A stretch of 64,000 nt of DNA from the NCBI GenBank assembly GCA_038326615.1, contig JBBQKF010000005.1:1-64000 (forward strand). Direction: 5' to 3'. Positions 8,249 to 18,316 of this stretch are shown in pieces (position 1 is the stretch's first letter; each line of letters starts with the position of its first letter). A model generated the notes under the pieces. That model had not been told where the DNA came from. It made no database searches and worked only from the letters and a program-made list of their open reading frames with translations. A program made the position numbers and the translations under genes. The DNA comes from JBBQKF01 sp038326615. Lineage in GTDB: Bacteria; Bacillota; Clostridia; Saccharofermentanales; UBA5734.

Positions 8249-10231
8249 ATGGAAAATAATATACATTCAGAAATGAATTTCGGGTTTGTCAGGGTGGCTA
8301 CAGCTTCTACAGTTCTTAAGGTTGCTAATCCATTTTTTAACTCCGATGAGATAAAAAAAGTTATAATGCAGGCAAGTGAGAAACACGTTCAAATCATTGT
8401 ATTCCCCGAGCTTTGTATAACTGGATATACTTGCCAGGATTTGTTTTTTCAGCACACGCTGCGAAAGGACGCATTAGTTGCTTTACATAAGTTAATCGAA
8501 GATACTAGCTCTTTAAATCTTGTTTGTATTGTGGGAATCCCATTTTGCTTTAAAGATGAGCTTTTTAACTGCGCGGTGCTCTTTTATAAAGGCAAAATTT
8601 ATGGCGTTGTTCCTAAGACATTTTTGCCAAATACTAAAGAATTTTATGAGAAGCGGTGGTTTACTGTAAGAAATGATGCATATTCAGAGTTTGTTACAAT
8701 CTTAGGGCAGGAAGTTCCTTTTGGCAAAGTGATTTTTGATATGGAGGAAATTGGTGTAACATTAGGAATCGAAATATGTGAAGATTTGTGGTCTCCTCTT
8801 CCGCCAAGTTCAAATATGGTATTAGAAGGAGCAAATATTATTGCAAATCTTTCTGCCAGCAATGAACTCGTCTCAAAAGCTTCCTATCGCCATAGTCTTA
8901 TTGAACAGCAAAGCGCCCGCGGAATATGTGGATACATTTATTCAAGCGCCGGTGTTCATGAATCGACAACTGATCTGGTTTTTTCAGGAGATTGTTCTAT
9001 TGCAGAAAATGGTGTTTCGCTATCCCAAAGTGAGCGTTTTGCTCGTGAAAACCATTTCACAATATCCGATATTGACATTGAGAAGATTTCTTTCGAGCGT
9101 CATAGCAGTTCAAGCTTTGCTGATGCATGTCTTATCAATCGCAAATCATGTGGATATGATATTGTTAAAATTCCGGCAACCCCTAAATTTCTTGCAGTCC
9201 GCGACTTGCTTTTCCGCAGATGCGATCCGCATCCTTTTGTTCCGTCAAATTTAGCTAAACGTGAAGAAAGATGCAGCGAGATTTTTCAGATACAGACTGC
9301 CGGACTCGCAAAACGACTAGAACACACTGGTGTCAAAACAGTTTATATAGGAATTTCCGGTGGACTTGATTCAACTCTTGCTCTATTGATAGCGCATAAG
9401 ACATTTGAATTGCTTGGTCTTCCTTCAAAAGACATTGTAGGTGTTACAATGCCAGGTTTTGGAACCACTGACCTCACATATGAAAACGCAATGACCTTAA
9501 TGAAACAACTACAGGTAACTATTAGGGAAATTGATATAAAAGACAGTTGTCTTACTCATTTTAAAGATATATCTCATGATCCTTCAATTCTCGATGTTAC
9601 ATACGAGAACGTGCAGGCAAGAGAACGCACACAAATTCTTATGGACCTTGCAAACAAACATATCGGTATTGTAATCGGAACCGGCGATTTGAGCGAACTT
9701 GCATTGGGATGGTGTACATATAACGGAGATCAGATGAGTATGTATGGGGTAAATTCTTCAATTCCAAAAACACTTATAAAGTATCTTATTGAATGGATCA
9801 GCCAGACTCAGGAAAATAAGTTAGTAAGAGATGTGCTTAAGCGAATTCTTGATACGCCTATAAGCCCTGAGTTGCTCCCTCCTGACAAAGATGGAAACAT
9901 TGCACAGAAGACAGAAAACACAATCGGCCCTTATGAGTTGCATGATTTTTTCCTTTATCATTTCTTACGCGAGGGAATTTCACCGGATAAGCTTCTCTTC
10001 CTTTGCGGTGTCGCATTCAAAGATAAATATGATGAAGTTACTATAAAGAAATGGCTGAAAGTATTTTATAAGAGGTTTTTCTCTCAGCAGTTCAAGCGTT
10101 CCTGTATGCCAGACGGTCCCAAAGTAGGATCGGTTTCTTTGTCCCCTCGTGGTGACTGGAGAATGCCATCTGACGCGGATGTGACCTCTTGGTTGTCGAA
10201 ACTTGAAGCTGAGGGACCGGCTATATTGTAA
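8249..10231 (+). CDS. nadE: Glutamine-dependent NAD+ synthetase
   Basis: This 660-residue two-domain enzyme has an N-terminal nitrilase-fold glutaminase with the catalytic Glu54 (FPELCITGY), Lys123 (VPKTFLPN) and Cys177 (GIEICEDLW). The C-terminal ATP-pyrophosphatase-type synthetase domain carries SGGLDS at 370-375. It amidates nicotinic acid adenine dinucleotide to NAD+ using glutamine-derived ammonia. The length is typical of the long glutamine-dependent form. The ATG has AAGGAGGG upstream. It is probably cotranscribed with birA. Confidence 0.96.
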   Translation: MENNIHSEMNFGFVRVATASTVLKVANPFFNSDEIKKVIMQASEKHVQIIVFPELCITGYTCQDLFFQHTLRKDALVALHKLIEDTSSLNLVCIVGIPFCFKDELFNCAVLFYKGKIYGVVPKTFLPNTKEFYEKRWFTVRNDAYSEFVTILGQEVPFGKVIFDMEEIGVTLGIEICEDLWSPLPPSSNMVLEGANIIANLSASNELVSKASYRHSLIEQQSARGICGYIYSSAGVHESTTDLVFSGDCSIAENGVSLSQSERFARENHFTISDIDIEKISFERHSSSSFADACLINRKSCGYDIVKIPATPKFLAVRDLLFRRCDPHPFVPSNLAKREERCSEIFQIQTAGLAKRLEHTGVKTVYIGISGGLDSTLALLIAHKTFELLGLPSKDIVGVTMPGFGTTDLTYENAMTLMKQLQVTIREIDIKDSCLTHFKDISHDPSILDVTYENVQARERTQILMDLANKHIGIVIGTGDLSELALGWCTYNGDQMSMYGVNSSIPKTLIKYLIEWISQTQENKLVRDVLKRILDTPISPELLPPDKDGNIAQKTENTIGPYELHDFFLYHFLREGISPDKLLFLCGVAFKDKYDEVTIKKWLKVFYKRFFSQQFKRSCMPDGPKVGSVSLSPRGDWRMPSDADVTSWLSKLEAEGPAIL

Positions 10232-10301
10232 CATCTGTTACAATTGTTTTATTAATATTATTAAGGTTTATTAAGGTTTTTGAATGTTAATTGCAATTTA
10301 T

Positions 10302-11018
10302 CTAATTTTTATTTAAAAACGATTTTTTACCTCCGATATTAGTAAAAGTAAAAAACACACAAACGATTGCCGCAATAACTATACCTCCCACAATGTCGGG
10401 TGTATAGTGCTGTTTGGTATAAACCGTCGAAAGCGATATCATAACAAAACAAAATATATTCAATAGGTCAAACCACAAGCCAATTCGTCTGAAAAGCAAA
10501 AGGTACCAGCAACATATAAATGAATAAAAGACATGCATGCTTGGGAAACAATTGAAAGGCTGATCAATTGCATAAATATTTCTGATCATGTTCGTAAGCA
10601 AATCATTTCCAGGCAAAGTTTCCCGAGGAACATATGTTGGAAATCCAACATAAATTATAAAACTAAAAAAAACACTCACAACCATCGTAAAAATTAATTT
10701 ATAGAAGAAAGCACTTTTTTTCTGGATAAACAATGAAATTACTGTAAATGCTATATAGATATACCAGAAGTAATATGCTATAACAAAAAATCTGTTAAAT
10801 TCAATGCTATTATCAATAGGAAATTTAAAAATCAAAGGTTTGGTATCGACGAATCTGGCAGCATTAAAATTATTTGCGAGATAATATAAACATCCTGCAA
10901 TCAAGAGCAGAGAGATTGTTGCAGCTTTTACGAAAAATTCTTTTCGCCAGATTTTATCATTAAAAAACCAGTAGTCCCAGTTCCCTTGTTTAAATTCATT
11001 TTTTTCTTCACTCGCCAT
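10302..11018 (-). CDS. PAP2-superfamily integral membrane phosphatase-like protein
   Basis: The 238-residue protein has about six membrane segments and the second and third PAP2 phosphatase motifs, CFPSMHVF (PSMH at 159-162) and STVYTKQHYTPD (197-208). The first motif (KxxxxxxRP) is not obvious, and PSMH with KQHYxxD is the pattern of the inositol-phosphorylceramide-synthase/AUR1-like branch. It probably acts on a lipid phosphate at the membrane. It converges on nadE. It is one of four PAP2-type proteins in the window, the other three being in the 50-61 kb cluster. Confidence 0.8.
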   Translation of the reverse strand: MASEEKNEFKQGNWDYWFFNDKIWRKEFFVKAATISLLLIAGCLYYLANNFNAARFVDTKPLIFKFPIDNSIEFNRFFVIAYYFWYIYIAFTVISLFIQKKSAFFYKLIFTMVVSVFFSFIIYVGFPTYVPRETLPGNDLLTNMIRNIYAIDQPFNCFPSMHVFYSFICCWYLLLFRRIGLWFDLLNIFCFVMISLSTVYTKQHYTPDIVGGIVIAAIVCVFFTFTNIGGKKSFLNKN

Positions 11019-11474
11019 AATATCAAAGACCCTTCTGATTATTATTTCTTATAAACAATTAAGACAATTGCTAACAGAAATTATAGCATAGCAAGATTTT
11101 TTGTAAATAGAGTAAATTAAAATAAATCTGAATTTATTCAGCATTTATTCAGCATTTATTCAGATTTAGCCTAACCAAAGAATACAATTTCTTTGAAATT
11201 TCGAAAAATGGTTCGGATGTCAAAAGTTAACCGGATAGCTGCATGTTAAAAAAGTTGATGAAATCACCAAATATTGGCCATTACAAACAATCTGGCATTT
11301 GAAATCTTCTTAAGTCATCGTCGAGCAAAATCTGACTAATCACAATAAATAAAAAGCATGCTTTTGATACCCGAACCAAAAATACTTTATTTGAAATATG
11401 CTCTGATGTTTGTTATAGTTATTTATAAGATATTAACCAAAAAATAAATTGTACTTGAGCTAACGGAGGCATTT
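11019..11474. other. 456-bp AT-rich divergent intergenic region
   Basis: This is the upstream region for two divergent genes. It contains a 10-bp perfect inverted repeat, AAATCTGAAT / ATTCAGATTT (11124-11167), whose loop holds two copies of a 12-bp unit (TTATTCAGCATT). An extended -10 (TGTTATAGT, 11411-11419) lies upstream of the E2-like gene. No coding sequence with a ribosome binding site is visible. Confidence 0.5.
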
Positions 11475-12302
11475 ATGGCAATTGCGAAAAGGAAGATCAA
11501 TCATGCTACCAGAGTGCGTGAAAAAGGATCTATAGCGGCGTTTTTTCCTTATCTTTCAAGAACACGGACGGAATCTGTAATTTATTTTTCGCGTCAGTTA
11601 GATGTAACTAATGCCATAGAATTTCTTAACACAAAGAAGCGCGGAGGCAAGACTATCTCACTTTTCATTCTAATATCTGCAGCTATTGCAAAAACTTTTG
11701 AACAACGGCCAATGCTCAACCGGTTTATTCTTGGTCGTCGCCTTTATCAACGGGAAGTTTTCGATATATCATACATAATTAAGAAAAACTTAACAGACCA
11801 AGGCGCCGAGATTTTAACCACAGTTCAAATTGATAAGGGGTCAACTCTTGATGATGTTGCATATATAATGAATGGCGACCAGAAAGCTATGAAAAGTGCC
11901 GAAGAGAATGGGCTTGATAGTCTTATGAATATTTTTGGCAATCTTCCACGCCCAATCATGCGTCTCCTATTTGCGATTGTCCGCTGGCTTGATTTTCATG
12001 GGAGGGTCCCATCATTTATCAGGAAGGAGCTTCCTTTTTATTGCTCAGTGTTTATATCAAATTTAGGAAGCATTGGAGTAGATGCACCTTTTCACCACTT
12101 ATATGAACTTGGAACAACATCGTTTTTTCTTGCAATCGGAAGACCCGTTTTGCAGACAAAAGTTGATAAAGATGGTAATATTGTGGTTCGTAAAATTGTA
12201 AATCTTAATATTACAGTTGACGAACGCATATGCGATGGATACTATCTTGCACGTTCATTAGACCGTTTTCTAAAATTTATAGAACATCCAGAACTGATTT
12301 GA
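11475..12302 (+). CDS. 2-oxoacid dehydrogenase E2 / CAT-fold acyltransferase-like protein
   Basis: The 275-residue protein has the chloramphenicol-acetyltransferase fold shared with dihydrolipoamide acyltransferase catalytic domains, including SVFISNLGSIGVDAPFHH and a C-terminal VDERICDGYY (249-255 for the DERICDG core). In active E2/CAT enzymes this motif is DHRxxDG with a catalytic His; here the position is Glu250. It has no lipoyl or E1/E3-binding domain, and no pyruvate dehydrogenase genes are nearby. It is therefore unlikely to be a normal E2 and may be a non-catalytic or altered member. The stop directly abuts the convergent phosphatase gene. Confidence 0.75.
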   Translation: MAIAKRKINHATRVREKGSIAAFFPYLSRTRTESVIYFSRQLDVTNAIEFLNTKKRGGKTISLFILISAAIAKTFEQRPMLNRFILGRRLYQREVFDISYIIKKNLTDQGAEILTTVQIDKGSTLDDVAYIMNGDQKAMKSAEENGLDSLMNIFGNLPRPIMRLLFAIVRWLDFHGRVPSFIRKELPFYCSVFISNLGSIGVDAPFHHLYELGTTSFFLAIGRPVLQTKVDKDGNIVVRKIVNLNITVDERICDGYYLARSLDRFLKFIEHPELI

Positions 12303-13109
12303 TTATTTACACAAATACTCAGCTACCACATCCACAATATCCGCAATGACTTGTGCGGTGTCTAAATAAGTATCGCTTGAAAACCCATAAGGATCAGGAA
12401 TTCCGTATTTATTTTTATTTATAGAATCATATAATTTTTGTCGGTTTTTGCTATCTTCTATTTCTTTCCAGTTAGCACTTGAAGGATTGTCTTTGAAAGG
12501 AGCATTTGAAGAATTCTCTTTATCATGTACACTTGAAGGATTATCTTTGAAAAGAGCATTTGAAGAATTCTCTTTATAATGTACACTTGAAGGATTGTCT
12601 TTGAAAGGAGCATTTGAATCTGATTTTTCAGAATTTACATTCATTTTTTTTGATTCATTTTCAAACTCTAAAGTTTTCTTACTATCATCTACTTCTGGCA
12701 ATAAACCTTCAGATTTATCATGTTGGTATTCTTCTGATTTTAAATTAGTATTCTCGTCAAGAATCTTTTTCGCATACTCTGTCAAAGTGAAAATTTTATC
12801 TTTTGCCTGAGGAAATGCATTGTTAAGGATTACCTTTTGCGAATTTGTCATTGTTAGAGTAAGATCTGCTTGATTTATTAAGTCTAATGTTACTTTTTTA
12901 GAGCGGTGTTCAGATAAATCAATATCATAAATAGTTTTCATTGCATCAATAGATTCCACAGTTGCGAAATCTCCGTAAAAAGCACTCGTTCCTGCTGAAT
13001 CAGCTGCAATATGTTGATTACAATCTTTTACCTTGTAATTGAAATATGCTTGTGCCATTGGACTTCTGCAAGTGTTTCCAGTACAAACAAATAAAACTTT
13101 CATTTCCAA
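12303..13109 (-). CDS. ywlE-like: Low-molecular-weight phosphatase, YwlE-like, with repeat insertion
   Basis: The N-terminal P-loop VCTGNTCRSPM (Cys9 to Arg15) and the distal general acid in PDPYGF (Asp239) define an LMW phosphatase. The Thr in the loop is typical of the YwlE protein-arginine phosphatase branch, and the next gene upstream is threonylcarbamoyl-AMP synthase, the ywlC-ywlE neighbourhood seen in Bacillus. The normal fold is about 150 residues. Here roughly residues 125-225 are an insertion including an 18-residue repeat (NAPFKDNPSSVHYKENSS) in nearly three copies, placed just before the Asp loop. Tyrosine phosphatase activity is the alternative. Confidence 0.85.
   Translation of the reverse strand: MEMKVLFVCTGNTCRSPMAQAYFNYKVKDCNQHIAADSAGTSAFYGDFATVESIDAMKTIYDIDLSEHRSKKVTLDLINQADLTLTMTNSQKVILNNAFPQAKDKIFTLTEYAKKILDENTNLKSEEYQHDKSEGLLPEVDDSKKTLEFENESKKMNVNSEKSDSNAPFKDNPSSVHYKENSSNALFKDNPSSVHDKENSSNAPFKDNPSSANWKEIEDSKNRQKLYDSINKNKYGIPDPYGFSSDTYLDTAQVIADIVDVVAEYLCK
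12477..12615 (-). repeat. 54-bp in-frame tandem repeat inside the phosphatase gene
   Basis: Units beginning ACTTGAAGGATT start at 12477, 12531 and 12585 on the plus strand, a 54-bp period (18 codons) with few differences. The near identity points to recent expansion. Confidence 0.85.
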
Positions 13110-13173
13110 TCTCCTGATTAATTCTTTTTAACTTCAATGAATCAATCATTACCCTTTCCTTGTAAAAATTTCT

Positions 13174-14505
13174 TTAATAGGAAGATCCAATCCCAGCGGC
13201 TTTAAGCAGTCTATTCATATAAGCAACTCCGATTCCCTTTACTGGAATTGCCTCTGCGAGAATTAAGTTTACTCCCGCTTCATCCATCCTACGGAACGCG
13301 TCAAAAAGCCCTGAAGAAACTGCTTTTGCGCTTTGATTCTTACCATATGAAATTGCAAGAAGCAAATTAGTCTCATCAGTTTTTGATTTTTTTTTGTTTT
13401 GGCTGAGCTTCATTTGTGAACTTTTTTCGTCTTTGTTGAGCTTAACTTGCGAATTATTTTTACTTACATTGAACTTCACATTCATTGCACAACCAGAGTA
13501 ACTTGGTGATAATTTATCTATCAAATCAAGTTTAAGTTCTTCATCTGACAAAATCTTTAAATGGCTATATGTCTCTTTAATTGTTTCGATTACTAATTGA
13601 TTAGAATAAATGCCAATCGCATTAAACTTTCCAAAATTTTCAGCTATGAGCTTTTCAAATATTGCTACTTTTTTTTGCATATTTTCACCATCTACAATAA
13701 TAACCTTCGCTTTTGGGGCATAATGTCGGTATTTCATACCCGGAGACATTGGTGTTCCAGGTGTGTTTTGATTAAGAGCCATCTCGTAGGACAAATTTTC
13801 TGATATATCTATACTTGTTCCAATTCCTTGCACATCGCCACATAAAGATTTTATCTGATCAGCTGTTATTGATCCAGGTCTCAAAATTACAGGGACCGTC
13901 CCAGTAACATCCACAACTGTTGATTCAACTCCAAAATCGCAATTCCCCCCATCAATTATAAAAGGTATTTTGCCTTTCAAATCATCATATACATGCTTAG
14001 CTCTTGTAGTACTAGGCCGACCTGAGACATTTGCAGAAGGCGCAGCGACGGGAATATTTGCCATCTCAAGGAATATATGAGCAATTATATGTGATGGAAT
14101 TCTTATTGCAACAGTATTAAGCCCTGCCGTGACCTCAATCGGAACTATGTTTGATTTCTCAAACACAAGTGTTATTGGTCCTGGCATAAATGCATCAATC
14201 AATTTTTGAGCAAGTGGAGTGATTTTGGAAACTAAAGGCGCTATCTGTGACTTATTTGCTACATGAACAATAAGCGGGTTATCCGACGGGCGCCCCTTTG
14301 CTTCGAATATCTTTAAAACAGTAGCTCCATCCAAAGCATTAGCACCAAGCCCATAAACAGTTTCTGTCGGAAAGGCTACAAGCTCATTTTTTCGGATAGC
14401 AGTAACAGCTTCATTGAATGCTTGGGGAAAAGCAAAGGGAGGCAAATTTTCATTGCAACCATGATTTTCTATTACAAAATTCATATCAACTATAACAGTT
14501 TTCAA
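13174..14505 (-). CDS. ywlC/tsaC-like: L-threonylcarbamoyladenylate synthase (Sua5/YwlC type)
   Basis: The N-terminal YrdC domain (ELVAFPTETVYGLGANALD; KGRPSDNPLIVH; PSANVSGRPSTT) binds ATP, threonine and bicarbonate to make the threonylcarbamoyl-AMP used for t6A tRNA modification. The linker SPGMKYRHYAPKA and a C-terminal Sua5 domain make it the long Sua5 type. About 40 Lys/Ser/Asn-rich residues (near 355-395) interrupt the C-terminal domain and look like a low-complexity insertion. It precedes the YwlE-like gene in the same direction. A second in-frame Met (residue 8) is a possible start. Confidence 0.93.
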   Translation of the reverse strand: MKTVIVDMNFVIENHGCNENLPPFAFPQAFNEAVTAIRKNELVAFPTETVYGLGANALDGATVLKIFEAKGRPSDNPLIVHVANKSQIAPLVSKITPLAQKLIDAFMPGPITLVFEKSNIVPIEVTAGLNTVAIRIPSHIIAHIFLEMANIPVAAPSANVSGRPSTTRAKHVYDDLKGKIPFIIDGGNCDFGVESTVVDVTGTVPVILRPGSITADQIKSLCGDVQGIGTSIDISENLSYEMALNQNTPGTPMSPGMKYRHYAPKAKVIIVDGENMQKKVAIFEKLIAENFGKFNAIGIYSNQLVIETIKETYSHLKILSDEELKLDLIDKLSPSYSGCAMNVKFNVSKNNSQVKLNKDEKSSQMKLSQNKKKSKTDETNLLLAISYGKNQSAKAVSSGLFDAFRRMDEAGVNLILAEAIPVKGIGVAYMNRLLKAAGIGSSY

Positions 14506-14737
14506 AATTTATTCCCTTTTCTTGCTCTATTAATATTTCATTACAAACCTATGTATCATTATGGTTATAATATTTAGATTTTATAAGGTACTAATCATAC
14601 ATTACAAATTTTAGATTTAACCAAGCAAATTGCCAGAATTCACTTCATTAATTTTCATTTCTAATTTAATATTTAATTTTTTCATATCAAATCTGCAAAA
14701 CATAATACTAATCAGTTTAAACGATATATAATTTATT

Positions 14738-15811
14738 TTACTCCTCTGACTTTGCCTGTCCTAGAGTATTTGCGCGATCTGCTGCGATTAGCGCCTGAAT
14801 TATTTCGGTCAAATCACCTTGCAGAATTTCGTCTATTTTGTAAAGAGTAAGACCAATTCGATGATCAGAGACACGTCCCTGGTGATAGTTATATGTTCTA
14901 ATTCTTTCGCTGCGATCGCCGGTACCAACCTGGCTTTTACGGTCATCTGCAATTGCTCCGGATCTCTTTTGCTGTTCAAATTCATAAATTCTGGTTTTCA
15001 AAACACTCATCGCTTTATCTTTATTCTTGTACTGTGAACGCTGATCCTGACAAGTTACGACAATTCCTGTTGGTTTATGAGTTATTCTAATTGCTGAGTC
15101 AGTGGTGTTGACATGCTGACCTCCGGCACCTGATGCGCGATATGTGTCAATTATTAAATCGCCCGGATTAATAGAAACCTCAACATCATCAACTTCCGGC
15201 AAAACGGCCACTGTTACTGTAGATGTATGAATCCTGCCACCTGATTCTGTAGTTGGAACCCTTTGTACTCTGTGAACACCGCGCTCATATTTAAGTCGCG
15301 AAAAAGCTCCCTTTCCTTCAATCGAAAAGACAATCTCCTTATATCCACCAAGTTCTGTTTCGTTTGCATCGATAAATTCAGTATTCCACCCACATGATGC
15401 CGCGTAATAGGAATACATGCGATACAAAACAGCTACAAAAAGAGCTGCTTCTTCACCACCTGTGCCGGCTCTGATTTCCATAACAACGCTTCTATTATCG
15501 TGTGGGTCTTTAGGTGCGATCATTTCACGAAGCTCAGCTTCGATTTCTTCAAATCTTTTTTCCTGCGTATTTATCTCTTCTCTAACGAGTTCACGAAACT
15601 CCTGGTCATCTGACGAGGTAAGCATTTCTTTGTTTTCCTGAAGCTCCTGCACAATTTTAATGTATTCACGATAAGCCGTTACGATCGGCTCAATGTCAGA
15701 ATGTTCTTTTACGATTTTCAGATATCTGTCAGAAGCAATAACAAAAGGATCACTCATTTCCTGTGTAAGTTCATCATACCTATTTTCTACAGACTGTAAT
15801 TTATCTAGCAT
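14738..15811 (-). CDS. prfA: Peptide chain release factor 1
   Basis: The 357-residue protein has the peptidyl-tRNA hydrolysis loop GGQ at 230-232 (ASGAGGQHVN) and the RF1-type codon recognition tripeptide PxT (Pro186-Thr187-Thr188 in RVPTTESGGRIHT), which distinguishes it from RF2 (SPF). It terminates at UAA and UAG. Length and N-terminal helical domain are normal. It sits upstream of the Sua5 and YwlE-like genes as in many Firmicutes, but prmC, often next to it, is absent here. Confidence 0.97.
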   Translation of the reverse strand: MLDKLQSVENRYDELTQEMSDPFVIASDRYLKIVKEHSDIEPIVTAYREYIKIVQELQENKEMLTSSDDQEFRELVREEINTQEKRFEEIEAELREMIAPKDPHDNRSVVMEIRAGTGGEEAALFVAVLYRMYSYYAASCGWNTEFIDANETELGGYKEIVFSIEGKGAFSRLKYERGVHRVQRVPTTESGGRIHTSTVTVAVLPEVDDVEVSINPGDLIIDTYRASGAGGQHVNTTDSAIRITHKPTGIVVTCQDQRSQYKNKDKAMSVLKTRIYEFEQQKRSGAIADDRKSQVGTGDRSERIRTYNYHQGRVSDHRIGLTLYKIDEILQGDLTEIIQALIAADRANTLGQAKSEE

Positions 15812-15992
15812 ATTTCTCCCTATTTTTAGTTTCGCAAAAAGTGCATACGAATTTTTGATATTTAATCAATAAGATTGATATGCCGTCAATATTCTATAAC
15901 ATATAAAGATATATGTAAAGCACCATGATTTTATAAATAATACAACTTAACTTCTACGATATTTTGTTTAATAACAAATGCTTTAACTAAAA

Positions 15993-17582
15993 TTAACTGA
16001 CATTAATAAATCGCACTCCTGTCTCGACATCTGCCTTGACGTCAATTTCAGCGACAGGTTCTATTTTTTTATTAGGTTCTGTTCTTTTATATGTTAAGTT
16101 AAATTTTTTCCATGATTCTGAAGAAATTGTGCCAAAAGCTTCTTGTGTCAGTCTGAATTTCCAATTCTCAGATAAAGTACCAGGTATGTTCATCCTCGCA
16201 TCGGATCCGAATCCACAAAGGTCTTGTATCGGGGAAATCACAAGATTTGAACATGATTGCCACAATGATCTAGTAATAGCTTTAATGGAAGCACTATCGG
16301 TGCCCCCTTTACTCCAGTTATCTCCTTCAAATCCACAATAAGAAAGTGCAAAAGTACGTTCTTTTTCGCTTGCATCCCATAACCACCCAAGAGAAGTATT
16401 ATTGTCATGAGTTCCAGTATATGCTACGCAATTTTTAGTGTAATTATGAGGAAGATATTCGCTGTCACTGTCCGGATCAAAAGCAAATTGTATTACTTTC
16501 ATCCCTGGATATCCTGAATTCTCAAGAAATTTTCTGACGTCGTCATCAATATCTCCAAGATCTTCCGCAATAATATTTGCTTGCCCGAAAACTTCTCTGA
16601 CTTTATCAAAAAGTTTCATTGCAGGGCCTTTCTTCCAGACGCCCCCAATTGCAGTTTTATCTTTAAAAGGAATTTCCCAGTACGATTCGAAACCTCTGAA
16701 ATGATCGATTCTTACATAATCATACATACTGAGAGAAGCGGATATTCTATTAATCCACCAACTAAATCCATCTTCTTGCATTATTTCCCAATTATAAATT
16801 GGATTTCCCCATAACTGCCCTTCAATCGAGAAAAAATCTGGCGGCACACCTGCAACGACGGTGGGGATAAGAGTTTCGTCAAGTTTAAACAATTCAGGCG
16901 ATGCCCAAAGGTCGCTACTGTCCCGAGCAACATAAATTGGCATATCACCTATTATTTTGATACCAATTTCATTGATTTCTTTCTTGGTTTTTTCCCACTG
17001 TCTGTAAAAAATAAATTGAATAAATTTCCAGAAAGAAATTGCCTCACGTTCTTCACTTATTGCGTCTGAAATTGCTTTAGGGTCTCTTTTAATCAATAGC
17101 ACATTTGGCCATTCCCAAAACGCCTTTTGACCATAACGATATTTTAAAGCCATAAAAAGAGCATAATCTTCAAGCCATTCACTGTTTTTTAATGCAAAAT
17201 CATTAATTTCATCTTGCATTTGTATTGTAACACGAGGAAATGCAAATCTCATCATATCAAGAGAATTATTGTTTGCAAAATCATAGTCAACAGTATAATT
17301 TCCACCTTTGTACTCAAAACATTTCAGTTCATACTCGTAAATTAGTCCATCTTTAATAAGCTCTCTTGGATCAATCATTGAGTGATAGCCCGCAAATGAA
17401 CAAAAACTTTGATAAGGAGAATTTCCAAATCCAACAGGTCCAAATGGGAGTACTTGCCAGTAAGAAAACCCTGCTTCTTTAAGAAATTTGGCAAATCGGA
17501 TTGCTTGCTCACCAAATTTTCCAATACCTTCTTTCCCAGGTAATGAAGTAATATGCATTAATACACCACTTGCACGCTCCAT
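15993..17582 (-). CDS. malQ: 4-alpha-glucanotransferase (amylomaltase)
   Basis: This 529-residue GH77 enzyme begins ASGVLMHITSLPG and contains the conserved blocks VRIDHFRGFESYWEIP (nucleophile Asp), EDLGDID (acid/base Glu) and YTGTHDNNTSLGW (third carboxylate). It disproportionates maltodextrins by moving alpha-1,4-glucan segments. The final ~20 residues (VAEIDVKADVETGVRF) are a tail not typical of the family. GGAGGGC precedes the ATG. It lies downstream of the V-type ATPase operon with a 53-bp gap and no clear terminator between. Confidence 0.95.
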   Translation of the reverse strand: MERASGVLMHITSLPGKEGIGKFGEQAIRFAKFLKEAGFSYWQVLPFGPVGFGNSPYQSFCSFAGYHSMIDPRELIKDGLIYEYELKCFEYKGGNYTVDYDFANNNSLDMMRFAFPRVTIQMQDEINDFALKNSEWLEDYALFMALKYRYGQKAFWEWPNVLLIKRDPKAISDAISEEREAISFWKFIQFIFYRQWEKTKKEINEIGIKIIGDMPIYVARDSSDLWASPELFKLDETLIPTVVAGVPPDFFSIEGQLWGNPIYNWEIMQEDGFSWWINRISASLSMYDYVRIDHFRGFESYWEIPFKDKTAIGGVWKKGPAMKLFDKVREVFGQANIIAEDLGDIDDDVRKFLENSGYPGMKVIQFAFDPDSDSEYLPHNYTKNCVAYTGTHDNNTSLGWLWDASEKERTFALSYCGFEGDNWSKGGTDSASIKAITRSLWQSCSNLVISPIQDLCGFGSDARMNIPGTLSENWKFRLTQEAFGTISSESWKKFNLTYKRTEPNKKIEPVAEIDVKADVETGVRFINVS

Positions 17583-17635
17583 ACATTTGCCCTCCGTGTG
17601 TAATTAATTATAGTATTAATCTGAAAATTAGTCAA

Positions 17636-18307
17636 TTATGCATCTGCATCTGCTTTTATCGAAGCCTCAATTGCTTGTTTCACAATCATATCCTTAACTT
17701 TCATAAGCCTTGTAAGATTTCCTCTTTCACTTTCATCAAGCTTCATTGCAATTGATTTGATTGTCTGTTCATAGTTGGGAATCAAAACGTATTCGAGAGA
17801 ATTCACCCGACGTCTTGTTTTTTCTATTTCACTTGCAAGTAACATTGTTGATTTTTCGATTTCAGCAAGTTTTAACATTATTGGAAATGCTTCATTTAGA
17901 GCCATTACAGCCATATCAAGCTCTCCTGTTGTAGAGGCCATGCCATATGGCAAGGAATCCATTCGTCCACTTTTTTCAAACGGCATTTCAAAAACTGGAA
18001 CCTCAACACTCATCAGATTTTCTGTATCAACATCAATTTGAATTGAGGATTGTCCAATCATCAGTGCTTCTTCCAAAAATTCTGATTTCATTACAGCTCT
18101 TGCAATTAGAAATTGTTGATTCGCTTTTTCGAGAAGGATTTCGACACGCTCTCGAAGAATTTTGTTCTCTTTTACAATTTCAAGAAATTGACGCATTAAA
18201 CCATCTCGCTTATCCTTCATCAGTTTATGCCCGCGACGGGCAACAACAAGTTGTTTCTTTAAGCGATTTAGTTCCATTCTTGTCGGATTAACCTGTATTT
18301 GTGCCAT
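17636..18307 (-). CDS. atpD (ntpD): V-type ATP synthase subunit D
   Basis: The 223-residue coiled-coil protein starts with VNPTRMELNRLKKQL and RRGHKLMKDKRDGLMRQF, the signature of the central rotor shaft subunit D of V/A-type ATPases. The C-terminal helix contains the RRVNSLEYVLIPNYE block. It turns inside the A3B3 head and couples to the membrane ring. It is the last gene of the operon, with GGAGG seven bases before ATG. Unusually, it is separated from atpB by a 200-bp repeat-filled insertion. Confidence 0.96.
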   Translation of the reverse strand: MAQIQVNPTRMELNRLKKQLVVARRGHKLMKDKRDGLMRQFLEIVKENKILRERVEILLEKANQQFLIARAVMKSEFLEEALMIGQSSIQIDVDTENLMSVEVPVFEMPFEKSGRMDSLPYGMASTTGELDMAVMALNEAFPIMLKLAEIEKSTMLLASEIEKTRRRVNSLEYVLIPNYEQTIKSIAMKLDESERGNLTRLMKVKDMIVKQAIEASIKADADA

Positions 18308-18316
18308 TTTACCTCC

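Noticed and set aside
8841..9254. Alternative plus-strand frame inside nadE
   Set aside because: It is out of frame within a complete, motif-verified NAD+ synthetase.
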